Source of the DNA: Pyropia yezoensis
Lineage: Eukaryota; Rhodophyta; Bangiophyceae; Bangiales; Bangiaceae
Length of the DNA stretch: 64,000 bases
Assembly (NCBI GenBank): GCA_009829735.1
Contig: CM020618.1
Location: 19,887,346-19,951,345 of the forward strand
Reading direction: 5' to 3'
The position numbers and the translations under genes were made by a program. The notes under the pieces were generated by a model. It ran no database searches and was not told the DNA's origin. It was given only the letters and a program-made list of their open reading frames with translations. Shown one piece after another: positions 22,425 to 33,690 of this stretch. How positions within the stretch are numbered: the first letter of the stretch is position 1; the number at the start of each line of letters is the position of its first letter.

Positions 22425-25389
22425 TCAGTCGCCCCACCCCAGCAGCTCCATGATGATATCTGACGCGGAATCGGACAGTAAGCCGTCGTCCGCGTCGGCA
22501 CCGCTGGAGGCGGGGGCAGCAACTTGTGTGCCCCCGTTGCTCACCCGCTGCAGGTGTGTTCTTCTTCTTGTGGAAGCTTGGGAGCTCAGGTTGGCGGCCC
22601 ACTTCGCCATTTCAAGCGTAGCCTTCTCCTGGCAGGCGGCCGACACGGGGCTTACGCCCGCCGCGGCCGTGGTGGCCTGCAGGCGGCGGTCGTCTGTCCG
22701 CGTCGCGGAGCGGGCGCCTGGGGCAGCAGGTCGACTCCGTTGCCCGTGGTTGTGTGCAGCGTCACCTGGGGCACCACCGATGGCTGACCGCTTTACAATT
22801 TCGCGGCACTGGCCCAAGAAGGTGGGGGTCTGCGACAGCGCTGCGTCGCGGTTATACCTTCAGTGCAGAGCCTCTAGGCCTTGCTCCCCATAGCGACCCA
22901 GGCTCCCTAATCGGCGCAGAAACGCAGCAGCGTGACACCACAGCACGTGGAGCTTGGGCGTGATGCGCGTCCATTCGAAGCCGTCCTTAAGCCCGTCCAC
23001 AAAGTTTTGGGCATGGCCCTCAAACTCGTCGGCGCCACAAGGGCACACCACGGCCGCCCGGTTCAGCGTCGGCAGCAGATGCTGCCACAGCTCGCACGCG
23101 CGCCGGAAGGCCGACGCGTGGCGTGGCTCGGAGTGAGTGGCCAACAGGTCACACACGTGCATGAGCTGCCGCCCAATCCGGTGGCACTCCTTCCCCTCAA
23201 AGCCGCCGCCAAAGTATGGGGCCCGGCGCCACCTTAGCCACTAAGCGTAGCAGGTCGCCCAGCTCGAGGCTGAAAGCCGCGCCCGCCGCCTCCCCATTGG
23301 CGTAGATAACGCACTCGACAGCCAACTGGAGCAACCATACGGTAATTCCCAACGTGAGATGGAGCGGCATGGGCGCCGTGTCTTCGGCGGGAACCACCTT
23401 CAGTGGCCGACGCTCAATAGACAGATGAGCATCAGGGGCCAGTGGCTTGGGGAGCGCCGCGTTGGGCAGGTCCCCATACGTAGAGCTCATATCAGCCGCG
23501 TGCTCCGTTGTGCGTAGCTGCCCATTGCAGCGGCTGCCGTCCTGAATGCAGCCGAAACGCTGGACCATCGGCCCGTTCGTCGCCGTCTCCTACGCGAGCG
23601 CGGTGCACCACAGACACGGCATCCGGCTGGACGGCCCTGTGTGGCCGCTCCACGTAGTCGGCCAGGAGTAGTCCCCTGTCATGATGACCTTGACCTGCCG
23701 CGTCTCCCTCCCAACCCGCACACCATTGGCTTGGAGCTCCTCAATATCCGGAAGCCACATGGCACTCATCGCCTTCAAGGCCGGGTAATCATCCGCCCGG
23801 AACGGGAAAATACCCAGCAGGATTGAGGCACCAGCGCCCAATGGGCACTTCTGGTTGGCAATGCCAAGCCACACCTTAACAGTGCTCTCCTGCCCACCTT
23901 TGTCCATTCCAAAACAAAGATGGACGGGCAGCTTTACGGGGTGCGGCTCCGCCCCGGCCGTGTGCGCGGCTGCCCAGATAGAGCCGCCTCCCTCCCCCGC
24001 AGCACGGCCGGTGCCGTCGGGTCCACCACCGATAGGATGCGCGCCAACGGATACCGCGTCCGTGCCGACGCGTGTGTCACAGTCGCCGCCCATGCTTGAC
24101 GGCGGTGCACGTGGCCCAGCCACCCTGACAAGGGGGGCAAGCAGGGCGCCAGGCGCCTCACGCGGCGGGCACGCCTGCCCAGTGTCCCCCGTCGCACCAG
24201 TGGCACCGTGGCGCTTGGAAAGGCTGCGCGAGGTTGGACCAATGGGGCACTCCAGAAACTCCCCCCCAGCCACCAGATGGTCCAGCAGTGCTTGGACCGC
24301 TGCCCGCGGACTGACGAGGAAGGCGCCAGAGCTGTCGGCCGTCACCTGCGCTCCTTCCTCAGAGGCAGCATCCGCCATGTCTTTTCGCAGAGCCTCCCGT
24401 GAAGCCAAACCGCTGGACCGCCCGCCCAAAAACGCCCGGATACGGCTCCACGTCACACTGCTGATGCGGTTGGCAAATTTGAACTTGGTCTGCTGCCGGA
24501 AAGAGAGAGAGTTGAAAGGGGCAAGCGACACGCCGTGCGACCCCCGCGCTCGGCTGTAAACGCCCGCCATAGCTGCCCTGATGGCTGCTGGGCTGACAGC
24601 AAGCTTGGCCGAGACGAGCGCGGTCGCCTTCGCCCGCCGCCGGCGGTCTTGGCGCCCGCCGAACTCGGCCTTGAGGGCGATAACCACGCGCCGGTACGTT
24701 CTCGTTCGTCCATTGCCAAACGTCACGCAAATCTCCTCGGGTCGTGACACCCGGATGTGGTGGCTCAGCAGCTCCCGGACGGTCCCGCTGTCAGGCTCCA
24801 CAGCCAGAGCAGGTCCCCGCGCAAAGGCGAGCTCAGCGCGTGGCTCACAGCGTGGAGCAGCATCCAGCTCGGAGGGCGGCCGACTTGCCGCTCGGCTGCA
24901 CTTCTCCGCCTTGGACTTGCATCCAGAACAAACATTCTCGAGCTGCGCCGGGAGGAGTTGTAGCTGGGAGCTTGCCTTAGCACACTCCCACAGAAAGGGC
25001 AGGCAAGCGGGCCCTGGCCGGGACTTGACGACCGCACTTGACGATAGCGGTGGGTGGAACAGAGAGCGACAAACTTGGCGCTGCCTTTTACCAACGCCTG
25101 GACGCATGCGGTAGCACAACAAGCAGGTACCCAGGGACACACCGTTGGTGTCCCTTCCCCCCGATACCGCGCATCGCCGCTCGGGTACAGACGCGCAGAA
25201 CGCGCTGGACTCCTTGTCGTTGATGACGCCTGCCTCCACCGCGCGTCGCCACCGATCTGTGCCAGCGCCGGGGTATAGAAAGGGGGAGAGGCACGCGATG
25301 CACACGTAGGCTGGCGCAGCCCCGATAAAAACACGCTCGACCAGGAGAGATGCGGTAAACCTGTCCACCAAGACAACGGACGGAGACAA
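22425..25389 (-). pseudogene. Decayed DDE-like transposase of unassigned family (stops and frameshift)
   Basis: Seen: a minus-strand reading of roughly 985 codons, interrupted by TAG (23592-23590), a one-base frameshift near 23220 and TGA (22862-22860). Recognisable parts, N to C: Cys-rich patches (CSGCKSKAEKC); a basic helical region with an RTYRRVV motif; FGMDKGGQESTVKVWLGIAN; a MTGDYSW segment ending PCLWC; TPKLHVLWCHAAAFLRR with YGEQGLEALH. Known: I recall unclassified animal and protist transposon proteins with D-x-G-G-x-S-x-K, HPCxWC and K(L/V)H...H..EF...SEQ.GE..H blocks; this follows the same order, but I cannot name the superfamily with confidence. Start at 25389 is only the open-frame limit. 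No TIRs were found. Host-gene status is unlikely given three disablements. Confidence 0.65.
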
Positions 25390-26076
25390 AAATCAGTCAA
25401 GGCCCATAGGAAGCGAGGCGGGGAGAAAAAGTATGTGCCCACATTAGTCGGATTGCTCTGTGTGGACTCCTGGTCGTCGTGGGCCCTACGATGACAGCAA
25501 GAGACGTTGCTGGGGTCTTGCTTTTCCCTCGATCAGGGACGTACCGCGCGGGGGGTTGGGCGCTTGCCTCATCGCTTGGCCTCGTAGTCGCCATGGTGCT
25601 GTCCGCCATGGCTTGGGTTCAGCAGAAAAAGTGCTGGTAGTGCACCATCGAGCATAAGCTTCCACTTGATTGCCCCAGGTTGCGGTGCAGACGTGTCTGG
25701 TCCGCGGGGGGAGGGGAAAGAGGCAGACGAGTGACAGCCGAGAGAGAAGCCCAGAGATCATAAGGGAGATTCAATATATGGCACGTGGCACTTGAAGAAA
25801 TTCCACGTGTCCGACCCAGATGTCCGCCCTTAACCAGGGGTGTGCAGACGCCACCACCATCGGCTGCGGCGGCGCCGCCAACGGCCCCACCACGCGGCGT
25901 GGGCGGTCACTCTCCCATTGGGCAGGGGAGCGCGATGCCCTGCCAAATCGATACCGAGCCCCGCGGGCGCGCCCATTGGGCAGGGAAGCGCGCTGCCCTG
26001 TCCAATACCGCGCCCCGCGGCCGCTCCCATTGGGCAGAGGAGCGCGGTCCCATGTCCAATGCCGCGCTCCGCACAA
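25390..26076. other. Spacer between the decayed transposase and the pogo element
   Basis: No gene supported. It contains the TTGGGC hairpin repeats (separate entry) immediately left of the pogo insertion site. The 25390-25780 part may be the 5' flank of the decayed transposon. Confidence 0.5.
25912..26062. repeat. Three tandem hairpin units with CCCATTGGGCAGGGGAGCGC core
   Basis: Each unit of about 60-65 bp starts CCCATTGGGCAG, runs through GAGCGC and ends TGCCCTG.CCAAT then CCCCGCGGGCG, so the two halves are reverse-complementary. A related single unit lies at 33631-33685. Confidence 0.8.
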
Positions 26077-26327
26077 TAGCTAGTCTGGTTCTAATGTTGA
26101 CCACTGCCCAAAATATCGACCATTACTGTAATTCAAGGGAGGCACGAGTGACTGCAAGAAAGCCCGATTGACTTGGCGGCGGCTGGTTCGTCGGCCCCAG
26201 AGCAACGGGAGCTCGTTTCGAAGTATTTTCACCGTCGCCGGCTCCACTGCCCCCTCACAGCAATTGACCCATCCCCTTCCCCACCCCATCGAGCGTCGCC
26301 GTCTTTTTTTTTTTTTTGACGTGCACC

Positions 26328-28073
26328 ATGCCTTCACCCCCTGCCGACCAATCATCCGCTGACGAATCCGATGCGAGCCCCCGTGATTGGGGCACACGGC
26401 TGACATGTGAGAAGCAGGAGAAGCTGGAGACGGCCCGGGTTGAGCACAAGAGGTCGAGCGTGGCTGTCCTCATGCGGGCGACGGGAGCGACCCGGTCCAA
26501 CGTGCGGACCTGGCTGCAGAACCGTGGCAAAGACGTGGCGCTCGGGCGCCCTCGGTTCTTCTCCACGGAGGAGGAGGACACCATGGCGGGTTACTTTGCC
26601 TCATAGACTAAGGGGGGTGACGCCCTGACTTGTGGGCTTGCCGGTGTGTTGTTGCGGCAGTCTATTGCCGACGTGGGGAGGGAGGCAGAGGCGGAGAGGT
26701 GCTTTGGGGTGGGTGGGATTCCGGGTCGTACTTTCTTCCAACGCTTTTTGGAGGCTCGCCCGGAGCTACGGCGCGTGCGGCCTGTTGCCCTTGAGGGTGC
26801 ACGGGCTGGGGCATAGACGCCAGAGGCGGTGGTAAAGTTTTTTGCTGCGTTTCGGTTTCTCTGTACTGAGTTTGGCATCACCAAGGCATCCCAGGTCTGG
26901 AACACAGACGAGTCCATGATGAACGCGGAGGAGCTGATGAGCAAGTCCAAAGTCAAGGTGATTGCCCACAAGGACGACGGCCGCCCGGATTTTGTCATCC
27001 CGTCAGTCCAGAGCGGGGCGGAGGCCGCCAGCCTGATGGCGACTGTCTGCGCGGACGGGTCGCGCCTCCCCGTGTTTGTGGTCGTGGCGGGCAGCGGGGG
27101 GCGGTTCCCTTTTGAGGTTGTGGAGCAGGTCTCTGGCCCCTCGCGCCGCGTCCCCCTGGCGTCGTTTCTGGAGGACGGGGCCGAGGTGCACCGTCGCGAG
27201 AAGCCGGGGTTTGACCGGGACTTGTGGGAGACGTTTGCGCGGCTTGCGGCGCGGCACCTCGAGGGGCGGGGCGGGGCGGAGTGGAAGGTGCTGCTGATGG
27301 ACGGGTGCAAGGTCCACGCGTCGGCGATGGGCCTGCGTGTGCTCAAGGATGCCGAAGTGGTCGTGCTGATGTTCCTCTCCCACCTGTCGCACATCCTTCA
27401 GGCGCTGGACGGCCAGCCCTTCCTCAAGACCAAGGCCAGGAGCGTCACTGTGACGGGGGTGATGCTGCCCACTCTCCCCAGGGGGGCCAAGTTTAACTTA
27501 ATCTACCTCATGAAGCTGATCAACCAGAGCACGTTCCATGGGCTGTCATCTGTCAACATCATCACTGGCTTCCGCGAGACGGGCACGTGGCCCATCAACC
27601 CCGGCGCAATTGACGTAACGCGCCTTCTGAAAGGCAAAGGCACCAAGTACTCTCGACGGGTGGTGGACATTGAACGGCTTTGCGTGCGGCTGGGGCGCGC
27701 GGCTCGGCGAGAGATGCGTGAGCCGCAAGTGTCGTTTGGGTCAGTGCCCACGCGAGGTCGGGCCGTGGAGGCCACTAGCGAGGCGGTGCTGGGGGCCCTC
27801 GGGGAGCTGGACAAGGCCGCGGCGGCCAAGAATTCGGCGAAGGACAAGCTCGAGGCGGGCAGGGAGGCCAAGCGTGTGGCGGCCATCGAGATGGGAACGC
27901 TGAAGGAGGCCCAGGCAGAGGCGCGCCGCAAGAGCCCCGAGTTCCGCGCCCGCAAGGAGAGCTTGCGCCGCCGTGCAGCTCAAGTGCGGGCGGCGGCTGG
28001 CCCCATTGGGCCCTACGAGAGCGCGCCCGGCAGGGTTGTCGAGGACAAGCCACGCCGCAAGAGGGCGCGTTAG
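26328..28073 (+). pseudogene. pogo/CENP-B-like transposase (DDE_1) with two in-frame TAG codons
   Basis: Role (known): cut-and-paste transposase related to CENP-B and TIGD/Jerky proteins. Seen: one continuous reading frame of 582 codons from ATG 26328 with TAG at 26604-26606 and 26814-26816. N-terminal HTH at about residues 25-60 (RATGATRSNVRTWLQNRG), then a CenpB-type second HTH spanning the first stop and including IPGRTFFQRFLEARPEL. The catalytic domain starts FFAAFRFLCTEFGI. Acidic residues are VWNTDES (Asp codon 26907-26909), LLMDGCKVHAS, and Asp in LQALDGQPFLKTKA, with GFRETGTWPINP downstream. The C-terminus is a basic coiled-coil-like Ala/Lys/Arg/Glu tail. Both stops are one C-to-T step from CAG (Gln). 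No frameshift is present, so loss was recent. Two separate intact proteins would be an unlikely alternative. Confidence 0.88.
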
Positions 28074-28078
28074 AGCTC

Positions 28079-28226
28079 GCGGTGGGATGAGGTTGGAAGG
28101 GGTGGGGTGGGGGGGCGGGGTAGTGGGGGGGGGTGGGCGGGGGAGGTTGGTAGGGGGAGTGGGGGGGGGGTGGGGGGGGGGGTTGGGGGGGGGGGGTTTT
28201 GGGGGGGTCAGGGGGGGTGGGGGACG
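28079..28226 (+). repeat. Strand-asymmetric poly-G tract (G-quadruplex potential)
   Basis: Nearly pure G interrupted by single T, TT or TTTT. It lies just past the transposase stop codon and still inside the pogo TIRs. Many G4-capable runs are on the plus strand. Confidence 0.85.
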
Positions 28227-28779
28227 GCAAGGTCGAGTCGCGGTTGAGGGAGCAGGCGAAGGGGAGAGAGAAGAGGCATGGCCTATAAGACACTCATTGG
28301 GAAACACATTGGGAGACGACACAGGTACGCCCCAGTGGCACGTCAAGACCTGTTCCAGGTGCAATAAACAGGAAATCCGATTGGTCGACATTATAGTCAC
28401 CGACCTATGACTCTTTATATTGTTTACAGAAGAGATACAGAGCGAGAGACACATCACTCCCCAGTAAAAACACACTCGATACGTGCTTTTTTTCATGTCT
28501 GTTGTGTCTCTCGGCGGCAACGGGTACCGCTATAACGCCCGAGAATGGTCAACATTAGAACCACACTGGCTAGAGGGAAAGGCAGAGTCGGATCCGACCC
28601 TTCCCGGTCCGACGCGACAATCCGACCTTTTAGAACGAATCCCATTGGTTGCATGCCATTGTGTCAGCAAAGCGCAGCTCCAATGACAAGCGTGTATCCT
28701 TAGGAAACGTCGCCAGCAGAGTCGACCCATGGCATGCGGGACACGCCCATAGCAGCGCCACGTGTGCTCCACACCCCGT

Positions 28780-30600
28780 CCCCGCCCCGTCGCGACGGCG
28801 GCCGCCGCCGCGCTCGGCACCGCCCCGCCCGCGCCCGTCGCTACGCTCACGTCCGCCACTGCCACGCCCACCGTCGCCCTGATCGTCAGCTCGCGAGCGA
28901 TGGCGTCGCGCCGCGCCGCTGTGCCCCTGGCCGCCGCTCTTGCTCGCCTCCACGCCGTCGCTGGCCGGCACTGCGCACCGGCGCTGCCGCCGCCCGCCGA
29001 CCCGCCGGCCGCGACGCCGCGCCTGGCTGCCCCTGCTCACTGGGGCTTCCGGCGGACGCGCTGGCCCGCCCCTGCCCTGCTCGCATGTGCTGTGCCGCCG
29101 CTGGCCTGCGTTAATCACTGGAGCTGCCGCCGACGGCCGCTCCCGCCGGCCACGGCGCCGCGGCTGGCTGTCGCTGCCCACGGGTGCTGCCGGCGGCCGC
29201 GCTGCCCCGCCACCGCCCCCGCCCACGGCCGCGCTTTCGCTGGCCGGCGCAGCGCACCGGAACCTCCGGCGGTCGCGCTTCCCCACTGTCGCCCCTGGCC
29301 GCCGCAGCGCCCCCGCTGGCCGGCACTGCGGACCTGCGCTTCCGCCGCTCGCAGCCCTTGTCGACCTCCTTTGCCGCCGCTAGCCGACCCTGCGCACAGA
29401 CGCTGCGCAGCGACAATGCCGCCGCCTGCCGCCTCCGCCCGCGGCCGCGCCGTTGCTGGCCGGCGCTGCGCACCGCCTCTTTCGACGGTAGGCCTGCCCC
29501 GCCCCCGCCCGCCGCTCCCGGCCGTCGCCACGCCACGATTGACCAGCACCGCGATCCGGCGCTTTCCTTGGTCGCCCTGCCGCGCCACTGCCGACCGCCT
29601 CTTCTTCCCTGAACCGCTCTCGAGCGCGCTGTTGTGCGCCGCCTCGCCGCTGGCCGCCGCCCGTGTCCTCCGTCGCGCCGCTGCAGGGAGACGCCGTGCA
29701 CCAGCGCTGCCGGCTGTCGCGCCCCTGTGCTGTTGCCCACCGCTTGTACCTTCTTGCGCCGCTCGCGATCGCGCCGAGGGGCGCTGCGACGCCCCTGCTG
29801 GCTGCCGCTGCCGGCGGTCGCTCCCCCACGCCGCTGGCTTCCGCCTGTGCTCGCCGGCGTTCCCTGTGCTCCCCTAACGCGGGGCTATGGCGCCGCTGGC
29901 GTGGGCACCCTCGCGCAGGCGCTGCGCGCGGTCGCGCAGCCGCGACGCTGCTCGCGGCCTCTTCCGCTCGGCGCTGTGGGCCGCGTCGCCGTTGCGCGCC
30001 GCCGCGTCCCGTCTCACCGACCCCGCGCGCCGCCACAGCCGACCGTCTAGGCGCTGCGCCGCCGGCCTTCCACCCTCCCCGCCGTCGCGGCGAAGCGCTG
30101 CCTCTCTCCCACGCTGCCCGCCGCCGCGCCGCTGCCCACCGCCCCTGCGCGCAGCCTGAGCCGGCGGTCGCAGCGCCTCGGCGCCCCGCCGCCGCCTTCC
30201 GACCGCTTTCGCAGCACCGCCGCTGCTGGCCGCCGTTGGTCGCCGGCTCAGCGAGCAGTGACGCTGCGGCATCCCTGCGCATCCGCCGCGATCACTGACA
30301 CCGCGAGCGCTTCCGGTGTGGCGCCCGCCGCGCGCCTGCCCGCCACTCCTGCTCGCAGCCGCGCCAGTGCTCACGGGCGCGGCGCACCGGAGCTGCCGTC
30401 GGTCACGCTATATCGCTGCCGCACGTCACCCTCGCCAGATGCCGCGGCACGGTCTGCCGGCGCTGCGCATCTGTGCTTTCTGTGGTCGCCCTGCCGCGCT
30501 ACTGCCTGCTGCCGTCGCCCTCGTCGCTGCGTGGACGGGTGCTGTACTGGTAGAAGCCAAAACAGGACACTGCTCACGGCCGTGCGCGGAGGCGGAGCCA
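28780..30600. repeat. Degenerate 67-69-bp GC-rich minisatellite
   Basis: The motif GCTGGCCGGC(A/G)CTGCGCACC recurs at about 28970, 29238, 29318 and 29456. These spacings (268, 80, 138) fit multiples of about 67-69 bp, with CCGCCGC links between. Frames over it on both strands are long only because stops are rare in the unit. The block begins about 200 bp beyond the pogo right end. Confidence 0.65.
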
Positions 30601-30659
30601 GCGCCTGCCTGCATCGTGCCTAAAAACCGCCTGGCGCGAAAATTTCCTGCCGCCCCCAA

Positions 30660-32200
30660 ACGGTGATGACGAGGACGGAGCATCCGAACTGGCTAGACTG
30701 CCAATGGGAAGAGCGGTGTCATACTGATTTGGATTTCTTGCTTGAATGTTAAAAACGATTGCCCTTAACTTTCCTGGTCACCGTGCCATCGCGCCGAGCT
30801 CCGCAGCTGTTCGCAGGCCACAGGCTGAACGACGGCCGTGAAGCCATCCTGGTGCCCAGTCCTTTTTTTTTGTACGTCTGCCCGCTCGATGACATCTTCC
30901 CTGTGGAGTCTGTCTCAGCGGCCTGCTTTGTTCAGGGCTCGTGTGGTCGCCGTGACCGCTCAAATGGTACACCAACGCAGCCGCCTGCGACGACCTGGAG
31001 CCTCGTACTGAGTTGACGGGCGGGAAGTGTAGCGGAGAGGAGCGGGCGAAGGTTCTTGGTGAGGCCAGTGCCAGATATGATCGCACATGTGCGGCAGCGA
31101 GGTAAGGGGAGACCTTGAACAGGTGGTCGGCCGAGTGCCACGACGCGAGAGCCGCACCAACCCCCACTGCGCATCCAAGGACACATCGCGAGAGGTTCCA
31201 TGCCTGGTTCAGCGTTCTGACTCACCTGGTGGTGATAAGTGCTCAACATGTACACCATGGGAGGTCGCTCTGACTGCAATGCGAAAGCGCCGTACCCTTT
31301 CTTGCATGCCCCTACCTGCCTAGCGAGAAGCAGCTTCCGACAGGAGCGTAGGAGCCTCAGGTACGCAAAGTACAGGGATAGAAGAGTAGCCGGGGGTGTT
31401 TACTCCCACTCCTCGACTCCCTTCGGACTACTCGCTGCTTGAAGCCCTCCAAACCAATTCGGTGTGTGTGGGTGCTGACCGCTGACATGCTCGTTGTGTT
31501 GGTTACATATGTCGCACCACTAACTGCCAGCCGGACTGCACTCCGCTGCCGCTCATGAGACGGATTGGGCGCTGCTCTCATGGATTATGAATGGAGCTCG
31601 CAGTGATCTTGAAGTGACCACCCCGGAGGAACAGCAACAGACGCTTATCAATGTGTCATGTGGGCACAAAAAAGCGATCCCAGTGGAAACAGTTGGGCCC
31701 TTCAAGATGCCAAGCGATGTCTATGGGCAAGAGCGTCGGTGATGACGACCAAAAGACTGCAGGTAGCTGTGCGCTGCCCATGTGCCCTAAGGTTGTGACG
31801 AACCCCTTCGACTGCTGGCCCACCTCCAGTCCGCGCCTTCGGCATCATACACACAAGGTTCTCGTTGGCCGCTATCGGCCAGCAGCAGAAGGGGAGCGAC
31901 GTGCGCCAGCCGGGCTGTGAGGGCCCACGTGCCGTCTGACTGTCCCGACTGTGCACCTGCTGTTATTGCTTCAAGGGGCTCGCCCGCGTAGGAGCTACAC
32001 TGGGAGCTGATGTCACCTGAATCACTATCAAGAGCCACATCACAGTCCAATCCAACACGTTCACCCCGTCCACACACGTCCCACGTGCCAAAACAGCAAC
32101 CGCACGAAAGCAACAGCATTCTCTTTCCCCTCCCCTCCAGATGCACCCCCGTGCAGTGCGAGAGGACAGCTGCACGACGCGCAAGAGGCAGCCACACTCT
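30660..32200. other. Intergenic region, no supported gene
   Basis: Balanced composition, unlike the surrounding minisatellites. Short open frames on both strands show no domain. A minus-strand stretch around 32060-31790 (with an acidic DSDSGD patch) looks weakly protein-like and may be a remnant. Confidence 0.45.
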
Positions 32201-33180
32201 TGGCCGCGGCGGATGCCACCACGGGCACCGCAGCGGCGGCAACCCCCACCACCACCGCCGTGGCGGCATTCACCACGACAGCCGCTTCGGCGGCAGCCAC
32301 CACGGCCGCCGCGGCGGCCTCCACCACCGGCACCGCCGCGGCGGAAACCACCACCGCCGCAGCCGTGGCGGCAGTCACCACGACCGCCGCCACGACGGCA
32401 GCCACCACGGCCGCCGCGTGGGCCGCCGCATGACAGTGGCGGCCGCTGCCGCCACCGGCACCACCGCCACGGCCGTCACCACCACCGCCGCCGCTGAGGC
32501 AGCGACGACTGCTGCCACAACGGCGACAGGAACGACCGCCACCACTGTGCGTGGCCGTCACCAGCACTGCCGCTGCGGCGGCAGCCACCAACCCCTCCGA
32601 GGCCGCGGCTTCCACCACCGCCACCACCATTGCGGCCATCCAGAGCACCCTCACCGCGGCGGCAGCCACCATCTTCTCCAGGGCCGCGGAAGTTACCCTT
32701 GCCGCCCCCTCGGCGGCAGAGGCGGCAGTCATCACCCTTACTGCGTCGGCCGTAACTCCCGCCACCGGCGCGTTGGCTGCCACTGCCGCAATCGCCGTCG
32801 TGTCTGCCACAACCGCCACGGCCACCACCGATGCGGTGGCCGCCACCATCGCCACCGCCGCGGCGGAAGGTACAACCGCCGTCACCATGGCCGCCTTTTA
32901 GGCCACAGTCACTAGCGCCTCGGCCACCGGCTCCACCGCCACCGCAGGGGGCGACATCTCCGCCGCCATCACCATCGCCGCGGCCCCCGCCACAGATGAC
33001 ACCGGGTCGCAGGCGCCCACCACCGCCACCGCGGCGGCGGTCACCACAGCTGCCGCCGCCGCCACCACCTGGGCGGCCGCCACCACAGCCACGACCGCCA
33101 CCGCCGCGCCGACGACCACTATCGCCACCGCCGCGGCGGCAGGCACGGCAGAGTACACGGCCACGCTCGAGCCCTCCTCG
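32200..33180. repeat. About 27-bp CCACCACGGCCGCCGCGGCGG-type minisatellite
   Basis: Units of about 24-28 bp built from CACCAC(C/G)G then CCGC.GCGGCGG. In one frame they encode Ala/Thr repeats and on the other strand Val/Ala. The block is more diverged towards the right. Apparent proteins here are repeat translation. Confidence 0.75.
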
Positions 33181-33539
33181 TCGTAGGCAGTGGCGGTCCG
33201 AGGCCCACCGTATCATCCACCTTTCCTACCTCCACGCCGCCCACCACACATGTGTTGGGCAGCACCACCAGAGGCTCCTAGGGCTGAAAGTCTGCGCCCG
33301 CCCAGGGGAGCTCAAGCTCATCATTGTAGCTCGGCTCGTCTGGGGAGGCAGCCACCACGGGCGCATCCGCTGGGGCATGTGCGTGCGAAGCCGAAGTCCT
33401 AGGCTCTCAGCGGCACTCGGCGGCGCTCGGCAGTATCAAGGACGGCGTGCCACGTGTACGCGCATGCCACGTGCAGCAGCCCACGTGGTGCCCGCTAAGG
33501 AGCCAGAATGCTGACAGAACCCCTAACCATCGCCTAACT

Positions 33540-33690
33540 GACCTAACGAGAATCCGGCCATTACTAATGAGAATCCGACCCTTACTAAGCAGAATCCAAC
33601 CCTGCCATTCCCCCCACTCCCCCGCGGGCGCTCCCATTGGGCAGGGGAGCGTGCTGCCCTGCCCAATACCAAGCCCCGCGGGCGTGAGAC
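33540..33690. repeat. Tandem GAGAATCCGRCC(C/A)TTACTAA units plus a single TTGGGC hairpin unit
   Basis: Three short units of about 22 bp (33551-33600) sit beside one copy of the CCCATTGGGC hairpin found in three copies at 25912-26062. The CGACCATTACT phrase also occurs just inside the pogo left end (26117-26127), hinting at shared element debris. Confidence 0.6.

Larger units (their letters stand above)
26079..28570. mobile_element. pogo-like Tc1/mariner transposon, end to end (2492 bp)
   Basis: Seen: left end GCTAGTC then TGGTTCTAATGTTGACCA; inverted right end GCCAGTG then the same 18-bp core, two mismatches in 25. Both ends are flanked by TA (26077-26078 and 28571-28572). Known: Tc1/mariner and pogo elements duplicate TA on insertion. 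Inside lies one plus-strand transposase reading with a CENP-B-type HTH followed by a DDE_1 domain, the pogo architecture, disabled by two stops. A long G-tract follows the stop codon within the element. Confidence 0.9.

Noticed and set aside
17371..26816. Reassigned stop codons as an explanation for in-frame TAG/TGA in transposases
   Set aside because: Stops are confined to transposon genes. VPS36 and the Cys-rich gene end normally at TAG and TGA, so decay is the simpler reading.
28762..29877. 371-residue plus-strand frame
   Set aside because: Translation of a 67-69-bp minisatellite.
32010..33180. Ala/Thr-rich plus frame and Val/Ala-rich minus frame
   Set aside because: Both are translations of the 27-bp minisatellite.
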